A DNA stretch of 49,281 nt from Eggerthellales bacterium (lineage in GTDB: Bacteria; Actinomycetota; Coriobacteriia; Coriobacteriales; Eggerthellaceae), in assembly GCA_029006935.1 (NCBI GenBank), contig JAQXGX010000183.1:1-49281 (forward strand). The letters are read 5' to 3'. Both the position numbers and the translations under genes were made by a program. Below the pieces are notes generated by a model. It did not search any database, was not told where the DNA came from, and saw nothing but the letters and a program-made list of their open reading frames with translations. Positions 9,249 through 17,934 of the stretch are shown in pieces. Each line of letters begins with the position of its first letter. Position 1 is the stretch's first letter.

Positions 9249-10181
9249 ATGAGCCGACGTTGCAATCTGATCTTGGATTCCTGCTGTGACCTGCCCTATA
9301 GGATCATCGACCACGAGGGCGTGACCTTTGTCCCGTTCCCCTACGTTACCTCCGACGGGGAGCATCTGGACGATATGTACCAGAGCATCACCCCGGAGCA
9401 GTTCTACGGAAGGATGCGGGCGGGCGAAACCTCCTCCACGTCCCAGATCTCCATGCCGACCATGATCGAGCTGTTCACGGAAGCCGCCAAGAAGGGCGAG
9501 CCCACGGTGTACCTGTGCTTTTCCTCCAGCATGAGCGGCTCCTACGACGTTGCCTGCATGGCGGCGGATACCGTGAAGGAAACCTATCCGGATGCCGAGC
9601 TGTACGTGGCCGACTCCGGCCTGGCGTCCATCGCCGAAGGCCTGCTTGCCCACGAAGCCCTGCGCCAGTGGAACAAGGGCCTGACTGCCCGGGAGCTGAA
9701 GGACTGGATCGAAGAGGCACGCTACTACGTGAACTGCCGCTTTGTGGTGGAGGACCTGGAGGCTCTGGCTCGCGGCGGCCGCCTGCCGGCCATCGGCTCT
9801 TATCTGGGCTCCAAGCTGGACATAAAGCCCCTGATCACCTTCGACTCCGAAGGCAAGCTGACGCTGGTGGGCATGGTCCGCGGCAGGAAGAAGGCCCTGA
9901 AGCAGATGGTGGAGTTCTTCCAGAAGAACTTCGACCCCAACCAGGGCGAGCACACGGTGATCGTGGGCCATGCGGATTGCCCGGAAGACGTGGCCCGCTT
10001 GAGGGAAAAGCTGGAGGCCACGGAAAACGGCTCCCAGGCGGAGTTCATCGAAGGCACCATTGGCCCGGTCATCGGCTCCCATGTGGGCCCGGGCATGTTC
10101 GCCTTCACGTTCTGGGGTCCCGACCGCCGCAACAACGTTTCCCTGACCGACCGCATCGCACGTCGCGTGAAGAGCGAGTAG
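9249..10181 (+). CDS. DegV family fatty-acid-binding protein (second copy)
   Basis: 310 residues, a clear paralogue of the gene upstream but well diverged: LDSCCDLP replaces the usual DST motif near residue 9, with STSQISMP at 63-70, FSSSMSGSYD at 91-100 and ARGGRLP further on. Paired FakB proteins often prefer different fatty acids (saturated versus unsaturated), which would explain the tandem; the specificity here is unknown. The ATG at 9249 has GAGGAG a few bases upstream. The next gene follows after 9 bp, so co-transcription is likely. Confidence 0.9.
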   Translation: MSRRCNLILDSCCDLPYRIIDHEGVTFVPFPYVTSDGEHLDDMYQSITPEQFYGRMRAGETSSTSQISMPTMIELFTEAAKKGEPTVYLCFSSSMSGSYDVACMAADTVKETYPDAELYVADSGLASIAEGLLAHEALRQWNKGLTARELKDWIEEARYYVNCRFVVEDLEALARGGRLPAIGSYLGSKLDIKPLITFDSEGKLTLVGMVRGRKKALKQMVEFFQKNFDPNQGEHTVIVGHADCPEDVARLREKLEATENGSQAEFIEGTIGPVIGSHVGPGMFAFTFWGPDRRNNVSLTDRIARRVKSE

Positions 10182-10190
10182 GGGGCTTTC

Positions 10191-11252
10191 ATGGCACAGG
10201 GATTCTTCTACGCGGGATACGATTTCTTCGGCGACCTGGTGCAGGAGCGCCTGGCGCAACAAGGATGGGTCAGGACCGCCGACGTTGCCAGCGCCAAGCT
10301 GGTGGTGACCTACTGCTCTGGCATCCAGGAGCATGAGGACACCTTCTACGACGAAGGCGGCATCATGAGCTCGGTGCTTCCCGGCACGCTGCTGGTGGAC
10401 CTGACCGCCACCACGCCGCGGATGTCGCGCGATCTTTCGGTCATTGCCAAGAGCGGCGGCGTGGTCTTTGCGGAGGCCCCGCTGGTGGTGGTCGACCCTT
10501 CCGCGGCGGAGCCCTTTGCCCATCGGGGCCTGGCATGCTTCGCAGCGGGCGAAAAGGCCGATCTGGAGCAGATTCGCCCCATCCTGGATCTTCTGGTGGG
10601 CACGGTGTTTCCCGCAGGTCACGAGCCCGGGTCCGCCGCGCTGGCCCGCACCACCTACACGGTGCAGGCCATGACCCAGATCATGGCCATGGTGGAAGCC
10701 CAGGCCCTGGTCCAGGGCGCAAAGGAGCAGCTGGGTGCCGGCATTGCCCCCCAGGGGGCCGCAGGCGCCATCACCCCCATGGGCACGGCGGTTGCCAAGG
10801 CCATTGCGGAAGAGCGCTTCAGCAACGGCTACACCGTGGAGATGATGGTCGCGGAAGCCAAGGCCGCCCTGGAGACTGCGGACGAGGCATCGCTGTTCAT
10901 GCCCATCATGGAAGCGTGCCTGCAAGTCCTTGACCTTATTGTCATGGCCGACGCCGGATCCATGAGCCCTGCCGCCATTTCCCTGGTCTACGTTGAGCCG
11001 GAGGTGGCCGCGGCCCACGGCCTGAACTGGAAGATGGCGGAAGACGCCCTTGCCCAGCAGGCCATGGACTGCCTGTGCGATCATGACTGCGATTGCGATG
11101 GAGATTGCGGCGATGACTGCACCTGCGGCCATCACGGAGACGACGGACGGCGCGGATCTGCGGATGACGAAGATGACGACGATTCCCCCTTCCGGGACGA
11201 CTATGACGGCTGGGGAACCCTTCGCTTCGACGATGACGACGACTGGAACTAG
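10191..11252 (+). CDS. Dehydrogenase-like protein with Cys/Asp-rich C-terminal tail
   Basis: 353 residues. Residues 1-290 resemble the 3-hydroxyisobutyrate/6-phosphogluconate dehydrogenase fold: VDLTATTPRMSR near 69-80, EAPLVVVDPSA near 95 and a helix LARTTYTVQAMTQIMAMVEA (151-170). Key features look lost: the N-terminal glycine motif for NAD(P) reads AGYDFFG, and Arg153 stands where the family has its catalytic lysine. After residue 290 comes an unusual tail: seven cysteines between 294 and 312 (spacing 294, 296, 300, 302, 306, 310, 312) mixed with Asp and His, then a run of acidic residues to the end. The tail looks like a metal-binding segment. The function is unknown. Confidence 0.7.
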   Translation: MAQGFFYAGYDFFGDLVQERLAQQGWVRTADVASAKLVVTYCSGIQEHEDTFYDEGGIMSSVLPGTLLVDLTATTPRMSRDLSVIAKSGGVVFAEAPLVVVDPSAAEPFAHRGLACFAAGEKADLEQIRPILDLLVGTVFPAGHEPGSAALARTTYTVQAMTQIMAMVEAQALVQGAKEQLGAGIAPQGAAGAITPMGTAVAKAIAEERFSNGYTVEMMVAEAKAALETADEASLFMPIMEACLQVLDLIVMADAGSMSPAAISLVYVEPEVAAAHGLNWKMAEDALAQQAMDCLCDHDCDCDGDCGDDCTCGHHGDDGRRGSADDEDDDDSPFRDDYDGWGTLRFDDDDDWN

Positions 11253-11254
11253 GC

Positions 11255-12238
11255 GTGGATCGTCTGCCTGCGAAACACGATGCTTGCCAAAAGGGCGCTG
11301 ACCAGCAGGTTCGCGCCCTTCTTTCTGATTCCTGCGATTGGTGCCCCAGGGCCTGCGGGGCGAACCGTCGGGCAGGGGAACGGGGCGTCTGCGGTGCAGC
11401 GGACGAGCTGCGCATTGCCCGCGCCGCCCTTCATCACTGGGAGGAGCCTCCCATCAGCGGAAGCTCCGGCAGCGGAACGGTGTTCTACTCCTTCTGCCCC
11501 CTTCGCTGCGTCTACTGCCAAAACCACCGCATTGCCCTGGGAAGCTCCGGGGCCAACGTGTCCTTTGACCGCCTGGTGCAGATCTTCCTGGAGCAGCAGG
11601 ATCGAGGGGCCCTGAACCTGAACATGGTCACCCCCACCCACTATGCCCCTGTGATCGCCGCGGCGCTCAGGCAAGCCCGTGATCAGGGTCTTTCCCTGCC
11701 GGTGGTCTGGAACACGGCGGGGTATGAAACAGCGGAGGCCGTGAAGGCCCTGCGCGGGGTGGCAGACGTGTTCCTGACCGACTTCAAGTACGTAAGCGCC
11801 GCCACGGCGGCCGCCTATTCCCATGCCCCCGACTACCGGGAGGTGGCCCTGGCGGCCCTGGACCAGATGGTGGCCCAGGCGGGACAGGCCCGCTTCGACG
11901 ATTTCCGCGGGCAGCCCCGCATGGTCAAGGGAGTGCTGGTGCGCCACCTGCTGCTGCCCGGGCATGTGGAGGAGTCGAAGCAGGTCATGGAGCTGCTGTG
12001 GGAACGCTACGGCAACAAGGTGCTGTACTCGGTCATGAACCAGTACACCCCGGTGCTTGACCCCCAGGACCCGGCGGCCCTGCGCCATCCGGAGCTGCTG
12101 GTGCGTCCGACCAGCCAGGAGTACGAGCAGCTGCTTGACTTCGTGGACGACCTGGGGCTGGAAGACTACTTCTGGCAGGACGGGGAAGCGGCGCGGGAAA
12201 GCTTCATTCCCGCCTTCGACCTGGAGGGCGTTCGGTAG
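11255..12238 (+). CDS. PflX-type radical SAM protein (pyruvate formate-lyase activase-like)
   Basis: 327 residues. The radical SAM motif is CPLRCVYCQN with Cys81, Cys85 and Cys88. An N-terminal CDWCPRACGANR...GVCG cysteine motif (27-46) is characteristic of the PflX branch (COG1313) of activase-like proteins, whose true substrate is not established. The GTG start at 11255 lies 2 bp after the stop of the dehydrogenase-like gene with only a weak AGG before it, suggesting translational coupling. The tight coupling to a gene with a Cys-rich tail raises the idea that the two act together, but there is no direct evidence. Confidence 0.85.
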   Translation: MDRLPAKHDACQKGADQQVRALLSDSCDWCPRACGANRRAGERGVCGAADELRIARAALHHWEEPPISGSSGSGTVFYSFCPLRCVYCQNHRIALGSSGANVSFDRLVQIFLEQQDRGALNLNMVTPTHYAPVIAAALRQARDQGLSLPVVWNTAGYETAEAVKALRGVADVFLTDFKYVSAATAAAYSHAPDYREVALAALDQMVAQAGQARFDDFRGQPRMVKGVLVRHLLLPGHVEESKQVMELLWERYGNKVLYSVMNQYTPVLDPQDPAALRHPELLVRPTSQEYEQLLDFVDDLGLEDYFWQDGEAARESFIPAFDLEGVR

Positions 12239-12337
12239 GGCCAAGCGCACTGCGCGTTCGAGCCCTGGGTTGCCGTCCCGGGTGATCGGTGCTGGCTTCG
12301 CCCCGCACCTGGGTCGTTGCTCGCTCGCCTTAGCCCC

Positions 12338-13264
12338 CTAGTACGCGGCGGTGACCAGGCCGCTTTCGGTAATGATCTTCTCCAGCTTGGAAATGTACTC
12401 CAGGACCAGGGGGGAAGGCTTGCGTTCGTTGTGCATGATGTAGCCCACCCTCATGACCACGTCCACGTCCAGGGGAATGGCCACGATGCCGGAGTGCATT
12501 TCGGCGGAAAGCACGCCGGTGGAAAGGGTGTAGCCGGGGCCGTGGGTGAGCAGGTTGGTCAGGGTCCCGCGGTCGGAGTAGGTTATGTTCTTGGAGTGGG
12601 GGACGGAGGCCAGCGGCTCCTCGGCAAAGTGGAAGGAGTTGGCCGTGCCCTGCTCGAAGGAGTAGCGGGGGTAGTCCTTCAAGTCCTCGGGGTGAATGAT
12701 GCTGCGCCCCGCCAGGGGATGGTGGTCTCCCACGAACACGTGGGCCGCCGCCTCGAACAGCAGGGTAAAGGAAAGGTTGGCCTCCTCCAGCGCCCGCACC
12801 AGCACCCGCTCGTTGAAGTCGTCCAGGTAGATCAGGCCCAGCTCGCTGCGGAACTCCCGCACGTCCTCAATGATTTCGCCCGTACGGGTTTCCCTCAGGG
12901 TGAAGTCGTACTGGTCTCCCTGGAATTCGTTCACCAGCTCAAGGAAGGCCTGCACGGTGAAGGCATAGTGCTGGGTGGAAATGCTCAGGCGGTTGTGGTG
13001 GGATGTCTTGCGGCTGGCGTAGCGGTTCTTCAGCAGGTCGGCCTGCTCGATCATCTGCCGGGCGTATCCCAGCAGCTCGGTTCCGTCGTTGGTCAGGGTC
13101 AGGCCGCGGTTGGAGCGGATGAACACCTGGATCCCCAGCTCGTTTTCCAGGTCCTTGATGGCCATGGAAAGGGTGGACTGGGAAACGTAGAGCTTCTGGG
13201 CTGCGGAGTTGAAGGATCCGTAGCGGGCTACCTCGATCAAGTATTTCAGCTGCTGCAGCGTCAT
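12338..13264 (-). CDS. LysR family transcriptional regulator
   Basis: 308 residues. A winged helix-turn-helix covers residues 1-60 (QQLKYLIEVARYGSFNSAAQ, then SQSTLSMAIKDLE), and an effector-binding domain runs from about 90 to the end. The ATG at 13264 has AGGAG upstream on the minus strand; the frame stays open beyond it but without LysR character. It diverges from the CoA-ligase operon across a 366-bp AT-rich region, the standard LysR layout, so it probably controls that operon and itself. Its effector domain clearly resembles the orphan domain encoded at 14987-15640. Confidence 0.93.
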   Translation of the reverse strand: MTLQQLKYLIEVARYGSFNSAAQKLYVSQSTLSMAIKDLENELGIQVFIRSNRGLTLTNDGTELLGYARQMIEQADLLKNRYASRKTSHHNRLSISTQHYAFTVQAFLELVNEFQGDQYDFTLRETRTGEIIEDVREFRSELGLIYLDDFNERVLVRALEEANLSFTLLFEAAAHVFVGDHHPLAGRSIIHPEDLKDYPRYSFEQGTANSFHFAEEPLASVPHSKNITYSDRGTLTNLLTHGPGYTLSTGVLSAEMHSGIVAIPLDVDVVMRVGYIMHNERKPSPLVLEYISKLEKIITESGLVTAAY

Positions 13265-13630
13265 GGCTACTCCTGTTCGGCGTCTTGGACGACCCTTGCC
13301 CGGCAGGCTGGTCGGGCTCTGCGGGACCGGTCTGCCGTTCCTCCCGCGCACTGCCCCAATCTGCCGAATAGGCATCCAGGGGGCGAAGGAAACATGCATA
13401 AATTTTATTCATTATGGAACCACAAAATGCTATCAATTATTTCGATAACAGACTGGCACATTATTGAATAATGGAATGCATTGAATTGCCCTGGGCAACG
13501 TGGTTTCATAGCAACGTTGATTTCTGCGCAAGCAATCAGGCGCTTCGCCACGTCTTTTTCGAAAGATCGCAGCTAACGGACGTGTTCCGTTGGCAAGGCG
13601 CGCGCTTTACCTGGGAAAGGAGCCAGCATA
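13265..13630. promoter_or_regulatory. Divergent regulatory region between LysR gene and CoA ligase
   Basis: 366 bases without a gene. Bases 13385-13545 are much richer in A/T than anything nearby. They contain the perfect palindrome CATTATTGAATAATG at 13459-13473 and several near-copies (ATTTTATTCATTATGG at 13400-13415, AATGCATTGAATT at 13475-13487). Such T-N11-A dyads are the usual LysR box. AAAGGAG at 13615-13622 is the ribosome binding site of the ligase gene. Confidence 0.6.
13459..13473. promoter_or_regulatory. 15-bp palindrome, candidate LysR operator
   Basis: CATTATT-G-AATAATG is a perfect dyad with one central base, in the AT-rich core of the divergent region. Position and symmetry fit a primary LysR binding site. 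Confidence 0.5.
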
Positions 13631-14962
13631 ATGGCCAAGAAGAACATTCCATACGATCAGAAGTACTACGATCCGGAAATCGAGTGCATGCCCCGGCCCG
13701 AGCTGGAGAAGCTGCAGCTTGAGCGACTGAAGGAAATGGTGGTCTTTGCCTACGAGAACGCCCCCTACTACAAGCGGGAGTGGGACAAGGCCGGCGTGGA
13801 TCCCTACGGCATCACCTGCCTGGAAGACCTGCAGAAGTTCCCCTTTATTGACAAGAAGACCGAGCGCGAAACCCAGGGCGTGGGCAGCTTCTTCGGCGAG
13901 CTGTGCGCCGTGCCGGAGGAGGACGTGGTCTTCATGGCCACCAGCTCCGGCTCTACCGGCGTGCCCACCATGAGCCCCTTCACCCAGGATGACTTCGACC
14001 TGTGGCAGATGACCGAGGCCCGTCTGTTCTGGCAGGCCGGCATGCGCCCCACCGACCGTTACGTCCACGGCCTGAACTTTGCCCTGTACGTGGGCGGTCC
14101 GGACGCCATCGGTGCCCAGAACCTGGGTGCCACCGCCATCTGGGTGGGCGCCGTTCCCTCCGACCGCCTGCTCTTCGTGCTGAAGCAGTACCAGCCCACG
14201 GTGATCTGGACCAGCCCCTCCTACGCGTGGCAGCTGGGCAACAAGGCCATCGAAAAGGGATACGACCCCAAGGTGGACTTTGCCATCCACACCATCATCG
14301 TGGCGGGCGAGCCCGGCGGCTCCATCCAGTCCACCCGTGAGTCCATCGAAAACCTGTGGGGCGCCAAGGTGGTGGACTTCTTCGGCCTGTCCGACATCTA
14401 CGGTGCCTGCGCCGCCATGTGCGAAGCCAAGGACGGCCTGCACATTGTGGAGGACCAGATCCTGGTAGAGACCGTGGACCCGGTCACCGGCGAGGTGCTG
14501 GAGCCCGGCTCCCGCGGCGAGCTGGTCTACACCACCCTTATGAAGAAGGCCCGTCCCATGATCCGCTTCCGCACCGGTGATATCGGCTATGTTTCCAACG
14601 AAACGTGCGAGTGCGGCCGTACCCTGGGCCGCATCCACATCCTGGGCCGCAAGGACGAAATGTTCATCGTGGGCGCCGTGAACGTGTTCCCCACCGACGT
14701 GGAGTACGTGGTCCGCGCCGAGGAGGGCCTGACCGGCGAGTACGTGATTCGCGTGTACACCGAAAACTTCACCACCCGCTACGAGGTTTCCGTGGAGCGC
14801 GCCGCCGGCAGCGAAGAGCCCTACGATGCCGTTTCCCGCCGTGTGGAGGCTGCCCTGAAGGCTCATTGCGGCGTGCGCCCCGCCAAGGTGAAGGTGTACG
14901 ATGCAGGTAAGCTGGGCGCCGAGTCCGAGCACAAGGCTTCCCGTTTCATCGACGAGCGCTAA
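13631..14962 (+). CDS. Phenylacetate-CoA ligase family (PaaK-like) enzyme
   Basis: 443 residues, an adenylate-forming enzyme that couples an aryl or acyl acid to CoA using ATP, or runs in reverse. The phosphate loop SSGSTGVP lies at 105-112, a PaaK-type IRFRTGDIGY motif follows near 315, and the C-terminal lysine segment SEHKASRFIDE ends the protein. The start ATG has a strong AAAGGAG. It is the first gene of the operon controlled by the divergent LysR gene, followed after 24 bp by an orphan LysR effector domain and then by a 2-oxoacid:ferredoxin oxidoreductase. The context fits 2-oxoacid oxidation to an acyl- or aryl-CoA, with this enzyme interconverting acid and CoA ester. Confidence 0.88.
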   Translation: MAKKNIPYDQKYYDPEIECMPRPELEKLQLERLKEMVVFAYENAPYYKREWDKAGVDPYGITCLEDLQKFPFIDKKTERETQGVGSFFGELCAVPEEDVVFMATSSGSTGVPTMSPFTQDDFDLWQMTEARLFWQAGMRPTDRYVHGLNFALYVGGPDAIGAQNLGATAIWVGAVPSDRLLFVLKQYQPTVIWTSPSYAWQLGNKAIEKGYDPKVDFAIHTIIVAGEPGGSIQSTRESIENLWGAKVVDFFGLSDIYGACAAMCEAKDGLHIVEDQILVETVDPVTGEVLEPGSRGELVYTTLMKKARPMIRFRTGDIGYVSNETCECGRTLGRIHILGRKDEMFIVGAVNVFPTDVEYVVRAEEGLTGEYVIRVYTENFTTRYEVSVERAAGSEEPYDAVSRRVEAALKAHCGVRPAKVKVYDAGKLGAESEHKASRFIDER

Positions 14963-14986
14963 TTCCGCGGATTGGAGGATCTTCCC

Positions 14987-15640
14987 ATGTCTAAGACATT
15001 TGCCGTTTCCGGACAGCACTACCTGTTCGATGTCCAGGCCTTTGCCCATACCATCCTTGCCCTGGGCGGGGATTCCTACGAGTACGCCCTGCGCGACCGC
15101 ACCACCCAGGGGGTCATTGACGACGTGGCCCAGGGCGTTTCCGAGCTGGGCGTGCTCATGGTGACCGACGCCACCAAGGAAACCGTGCTCTCCGCCTTGG
15201 AGGAAGCCGACCTGACCTTCACCGAGCTGGCTGAGTCCAGCCCCCGCATTGCCCTGGGTGCCAGCCACCCGCTCTCCAATGCGAAGAAGCTGACCCTGGA
15301 CGACCTGGCCGACTGGCCCTACCTGTACTTCGAGCAGGAGCCTGACGCCAGCGCCGCCTTTGCCGAGGAGGCCCTGGGAGACGTGCCCCGCGCCAAGTCT
15401 ATTGCCTGCACCGACCGCGCCTCCCTTTCCGAGCTGGCCACCGCCATGAACGGCTACACCGTGACCAGCGGCATTCTGGTGGGCATCACCGACGGCGGCT
15501 CCCTGACCACGGTGGAGCTGGACACTCCCGTGAAGCTGCACCTGGGCTACGTGACCTGCAAGGACCAGGAGCTTTCCCGGATTGGCCAGCGCTTTGTGGC
15601 CAACCTGCAGAAGAGCCTGAAGCTCTACGCCCGGTTCTAG
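14987..15640 (+). CDS. Orphan LysR effector-binding domain, no DNA-binding domain
   Basis: 217 residues that align along their whole length with the effector domain of the LysR regulator at 12338-13264: shared features include QHY-F-VQAF near the start, ALEEA-L-FT, SHPL/HHPL, DDLADWPYLYFEQ versus EDLKDYPRYSFEQ, and GYTVTSGIL versus GYTLSTGVL. There is no helix-turn-helix, and none is hidden upstream because the CoA-ligase gene ends 24 bp before. The ATG at 14987 is chosen because GGAGG (14974-14979) lies just before it; a TTG at 14972 is unlikely. It may sense the pathway metabolite, titrate it, or form mixed oligomers with the full regulator. Confidence 0.85.
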   Translation: MSKTFAVSGQHYLFDVQAFAHTILALGGDSYEYALRDRTTQGVIDDVAQGVSELGVLMVTDATKETVLSALEEADLTFTELAESSPRIALGASHPLSNAKKLTLDDLADWPYLYFEQEPDASAAFAEEALGDVPRAKSIACTDRASLSELATAMNGYTVTSGILVGITDGGSLTTVELDTPVKLHLGYVTCKDQELSRIGQRFVANLQKSLKLYARF

Positions 15641-15697
15641 GAACCTGCCCGAAGAAGTGCGGCGGCCCGCGTCAGAAGCGGCCTCACCGATTTGACC

Positions 15698-15727
15698 AAG
15701 GGGAGCGGCTTGTCCGTTCCCCTTCTT
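15698..15727 (+). terminator. Hairpin between orphan LysR domain and oxidoreductase genes
   Basis: An 11-bp stem (15698-15708 with 15714-15724, including a G-T pair) around a 5-nt loop, followed by only CTT. It looks like a weak terminator or attenuator that could set the ratio of the ligase part to the oxidoreductase part of the operon. Confidence 0.5.
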
Positions 15728-15772
15728 GCGTACACTGACGGTATTCCTTTCCCCCTACGAGTAGGACGGTTC

Positions 15773-16738
15773 ATGATCGAGATCCTGTGGCACGGTCGCG
15801 GCGGCCAGGGCGCCTTCACGGCGGCCCGCCTGCTGGGCGCGGCGTGCTCCTTCACTCCAGGCCGCTATGCCCTGGCCTTTCCCTCCTTCGGCCCTGAGCG
15901 TCGCGGCGCTCCCATGCGGGCCTTCACCAAGCTGGACTCCCGGCCCATCGGGGATCGCAGTGCGGTGGAGAAGGCGGACTACGTGGTGTACCTGGACCAG
16001 ACCCTGCTGGCCCCCGGCTGGGAGCAGGAGCTCAAGCCCGGCGGCAAGGTGCTGGTGAACGCCAAGGGCGCTTTTGCCGATGAGCGGCTCATAGCCATTG
16101 ACGCCGACGGCATTGCCCAGGAGCTGCTGGGTCGCCCCATTCCCAACACCGTGTTCATTGGTGCGCTGGCGGCGCTGTGCCCCCAGATCGACCCCCAGGA
16201 TGCCAAGGAGGCGGTGCGCCAGTACATGGCGCCCAAGCTGCACCAGGCCAACCTGGCCGTGATCGACCGCGTGGCTTCCACGGCGGGGGAGTGGTCCCAG
16301 GCTCGGGGAACCCGGGTGGTGGAAGGCGCCGAAGAGGCTGTGGGCCAGGGGGACCCCTTTGCCCAGGCTCATGCCTTTGCGCGCCGCATACCCACCTTGC
16401 GTCAGGCTGACCTGGATCCTGCGGTCTTTGCCCGCACCACCTGCTGGGATGCCGGGCATCTGGTCAGTCGGAACGCGGGCTGGCGCCAGGTCCGTCCCGT
16501 GATCGACGTCGCTGCCTGCACGGGATGCCTGGTGTGCTACATGCAGTGCCCCGACGGCACCGTGTACAAGCGTGCCCAGGTGGATCAGGGCCAAAGCCCC
16601 GTGGGCATTGACCTGGACTTTTGCAAGGGATGCGGTATCTGCGCCCGCTGCTGCCGGTTCGGGGCCATCCGCATGGTTGACGAAGCGGTTGCCCGTGCTG
16701 CCTCCCAAGGCGCCGTGGTGGAAGGAGCGCAAGCATGA
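15773..16738 (+). CDS. 2-oxoacid:ferredoxin oxidoreductase, fused gamma-delta subunit
   Basis: 321 residues. Residues 1-190 are the gamma domain with HGRGGQGAFTAARLL (7-21). The C-terminal part is a two-cluster ferredoxin (delta) domain: Cys249, 252, 255, 259 and Cys284, 287, 290, 294, each set for one [4Fe-4S] cluster, with an extra Cys293. The complex decarboxylates a 2-oxoacid to the acyl-CoA and reduces ferredoxin. The ATG at 15773 fits the family start; upstream in-frame sequence contains a hairpin and is not coding. It overlaps the alpha gene by 4 bp (ATGA). Substrate (pyruvate, branched-chain or aryl pyruvate) is not fixed by sequence; the CoA-ligase neighbour argues for aryl or branched acids. 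Confidence 0.9.
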   Translation: MIEILWHGRGGQGAFTAARLLGAACSFTPGRYALAFPSFGPERRGAPMRAFTKLDSRPIGDRSAVEKADYVVYLDQTLLAPGWEQELKPGGKVLVNAKGAFADERLIAIDADGIAQELLGRPIPNTVFIGALAALCPQIDPQDAKEAVRQYMAPKLHQANLAVIDRVASTAGEWSQARGTRVVEGAEEAVGQGDPFAQAHAFARRIPTLRQADLDPAVFARTTCWDAGHLVSRNAGWRQVRPVIDVAACTGCLVCYMQCPDGTVYKRAQVDQGQSPVGIDLDFCKGCGICARCCRFGAIRMVDEAVARAASQGAVVEGAQA

Positions 16739-17934
16739 GAAGGTTTCTTTCCGGAGACGAGGCCTTTGCCGAGGGCGTGCGCCTGGCTCGGCCCCAGGTC
16801 ATTTCCGCCTATCCCATAACCCCGCAGACCGTGGTGGTGGAGCGGCTTTCCGAAATGGTGGAAAGCGGCGCCCTTAAGGCGGAGTACCTGCACGTGGAAA
16901 GCGAGCACACGGCCCTCTCCGCCGCCATGGGCGCAAGCGCCACGGGCGTGCGCACCTTCACCGCCACCAGCAGCCAGGGACTGCTCTACATGGCCGAGGT
17001 GCTGACCTATGCGGCGGGCGGGCGGTTCCCCATAGTCATGATGAACGCCAACCGCTCCACGGCGCTGCCCTGGAACATCTACGGCGATCAGCGGGACAGC
17101 CTTGCCCTTCTGGACCACGGATGGATCCAGGCCTATGCGGAAAACAACCAGGAGGCGCTTGATCTGGCCCTGATGTCCTACGCCGTGGCGGAGGATCCGC
17201 GGGTGAGCACGCCCTTCATGGTCAACCTGGACGGCTTTGCCCTGACCCATACCTATGAGGCCATCGACGTGCCTGCTCAGGAGCAGGCCGATGCCTTTCT
17301 GCCGCCCTATGCCACCAAGAACAAGTTCGACTTCCAGAACCCGGTGAACATGGGCTATTCCGCGGGACCGGAGTTCAACCCCTACTACAAGTACTACGAG
17401 CACGCGGACATGAATGCCGCGTCTTCGGTGATCGATGAGGTGGAGGAAAGGTTTGCCCAGGTCATGGGCAGGCGCTACACAGGCATGATCGAAGCGCTGC
17501 ACTGCCAGGACGCAGACGTGGTGCTGGTCACCCTGGGCTCCATCACCGGTCTTGCCCGCTCCGTGGCAGACGATCTGCGCCATCAGGGGCAGAAGGTGGG
17601 CGTGGTGAAGATCCGCTATATGCGCCCCTTCCCGGGATCCTTGATTGCCTCCGCGGTGGCGGGGGCCAAGGCCGTGGGCGTGCTGGAAAAGGACGTTTCC
17701 TTTGGCGCGGAGGGCACGGTGTTCACCAACGTGTGCTCGGCGCTGCAGCAGGGGGCAGCGGCGGTTCCCACGGTGAACTTCGTGGGCGGCCTGGGTGGAA
17801 GCAACATTTCCGCCGATCAGATCAGGGGGATCTTCGCCACCCTCCAGGACCGCGCCGCCGGGGCCAGCATGTCCCGTGTGCAGTTCCTGGGAATCGACTC
17901 CCTGGCAGACGCAAGGGAAGGGGAGGTGCGCTAG
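16735..17934 (+). CDS. 2-oxoacid:ferredoxin oxidoreductase, alpha subunit
   Basis: 399 residues. Carries the YPITPQT motif (26-32) that contacts the substrate and pyrimidine side of TPP, the YGDQRDS segment near 119, and the GSITGL...VVKIRYMRPFP region of the C-terminal domain. It overlaps the gamma-delta gene by the ATGA junction and its stop codon directly abuts the start of the beta gene, so the three are translated as one unit. Confidence 0.92.
   Translation: MRRFLSGDEAFAEGVRLARPQVISAYPITPQTVVVERLSEMVESGALKAEYLHVESEHTALSAAMGASATGVRTFTATSSQGLLYMAEVLTYAAGGRFPIVMMNANRSTALPWNIYGDQRDSLALLDHGWIQAYAENNQEALDLALMSYAVAEDPRVSTPFMVNLDGFALTHTYEAIDVPAQEQADAFLPPYATKNKFDFQNPVNMGYSAGPEFNPYYKYYEHADMNAASSVIDEVEERFAQVMGRRYTGMIEALHCQDADVVLVTLGSITGLARSVADDLRHQGQKVGVVKIRYMRPFPGSLIASAVAGAKAVGVLEKDVSFGAEGTVFTNVCSALQQGAAAVPTVNFVGGLGGSNISADQIRGIFATLQDRAAGASMSRVQFLGIDSLADAREGEVR

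Noticed and set aside
14972-14986. A helix-turn-helix lost by a sequencing frameshift before the orphan LysR domain
   Set aside because: The upstream 24 bp contain a good ribosome site, and the ligase gene ends just before; there is no room for a DNA-binding domain.
13607-15541. A 644-codon minus-strand frame over the CoA ligase and orphan LysR domain
   Set aside because: The product is rich in Gly, Val, His and Gln with no family signature, and the opposite strand encodes well-conserved proteins with ribosome sites.
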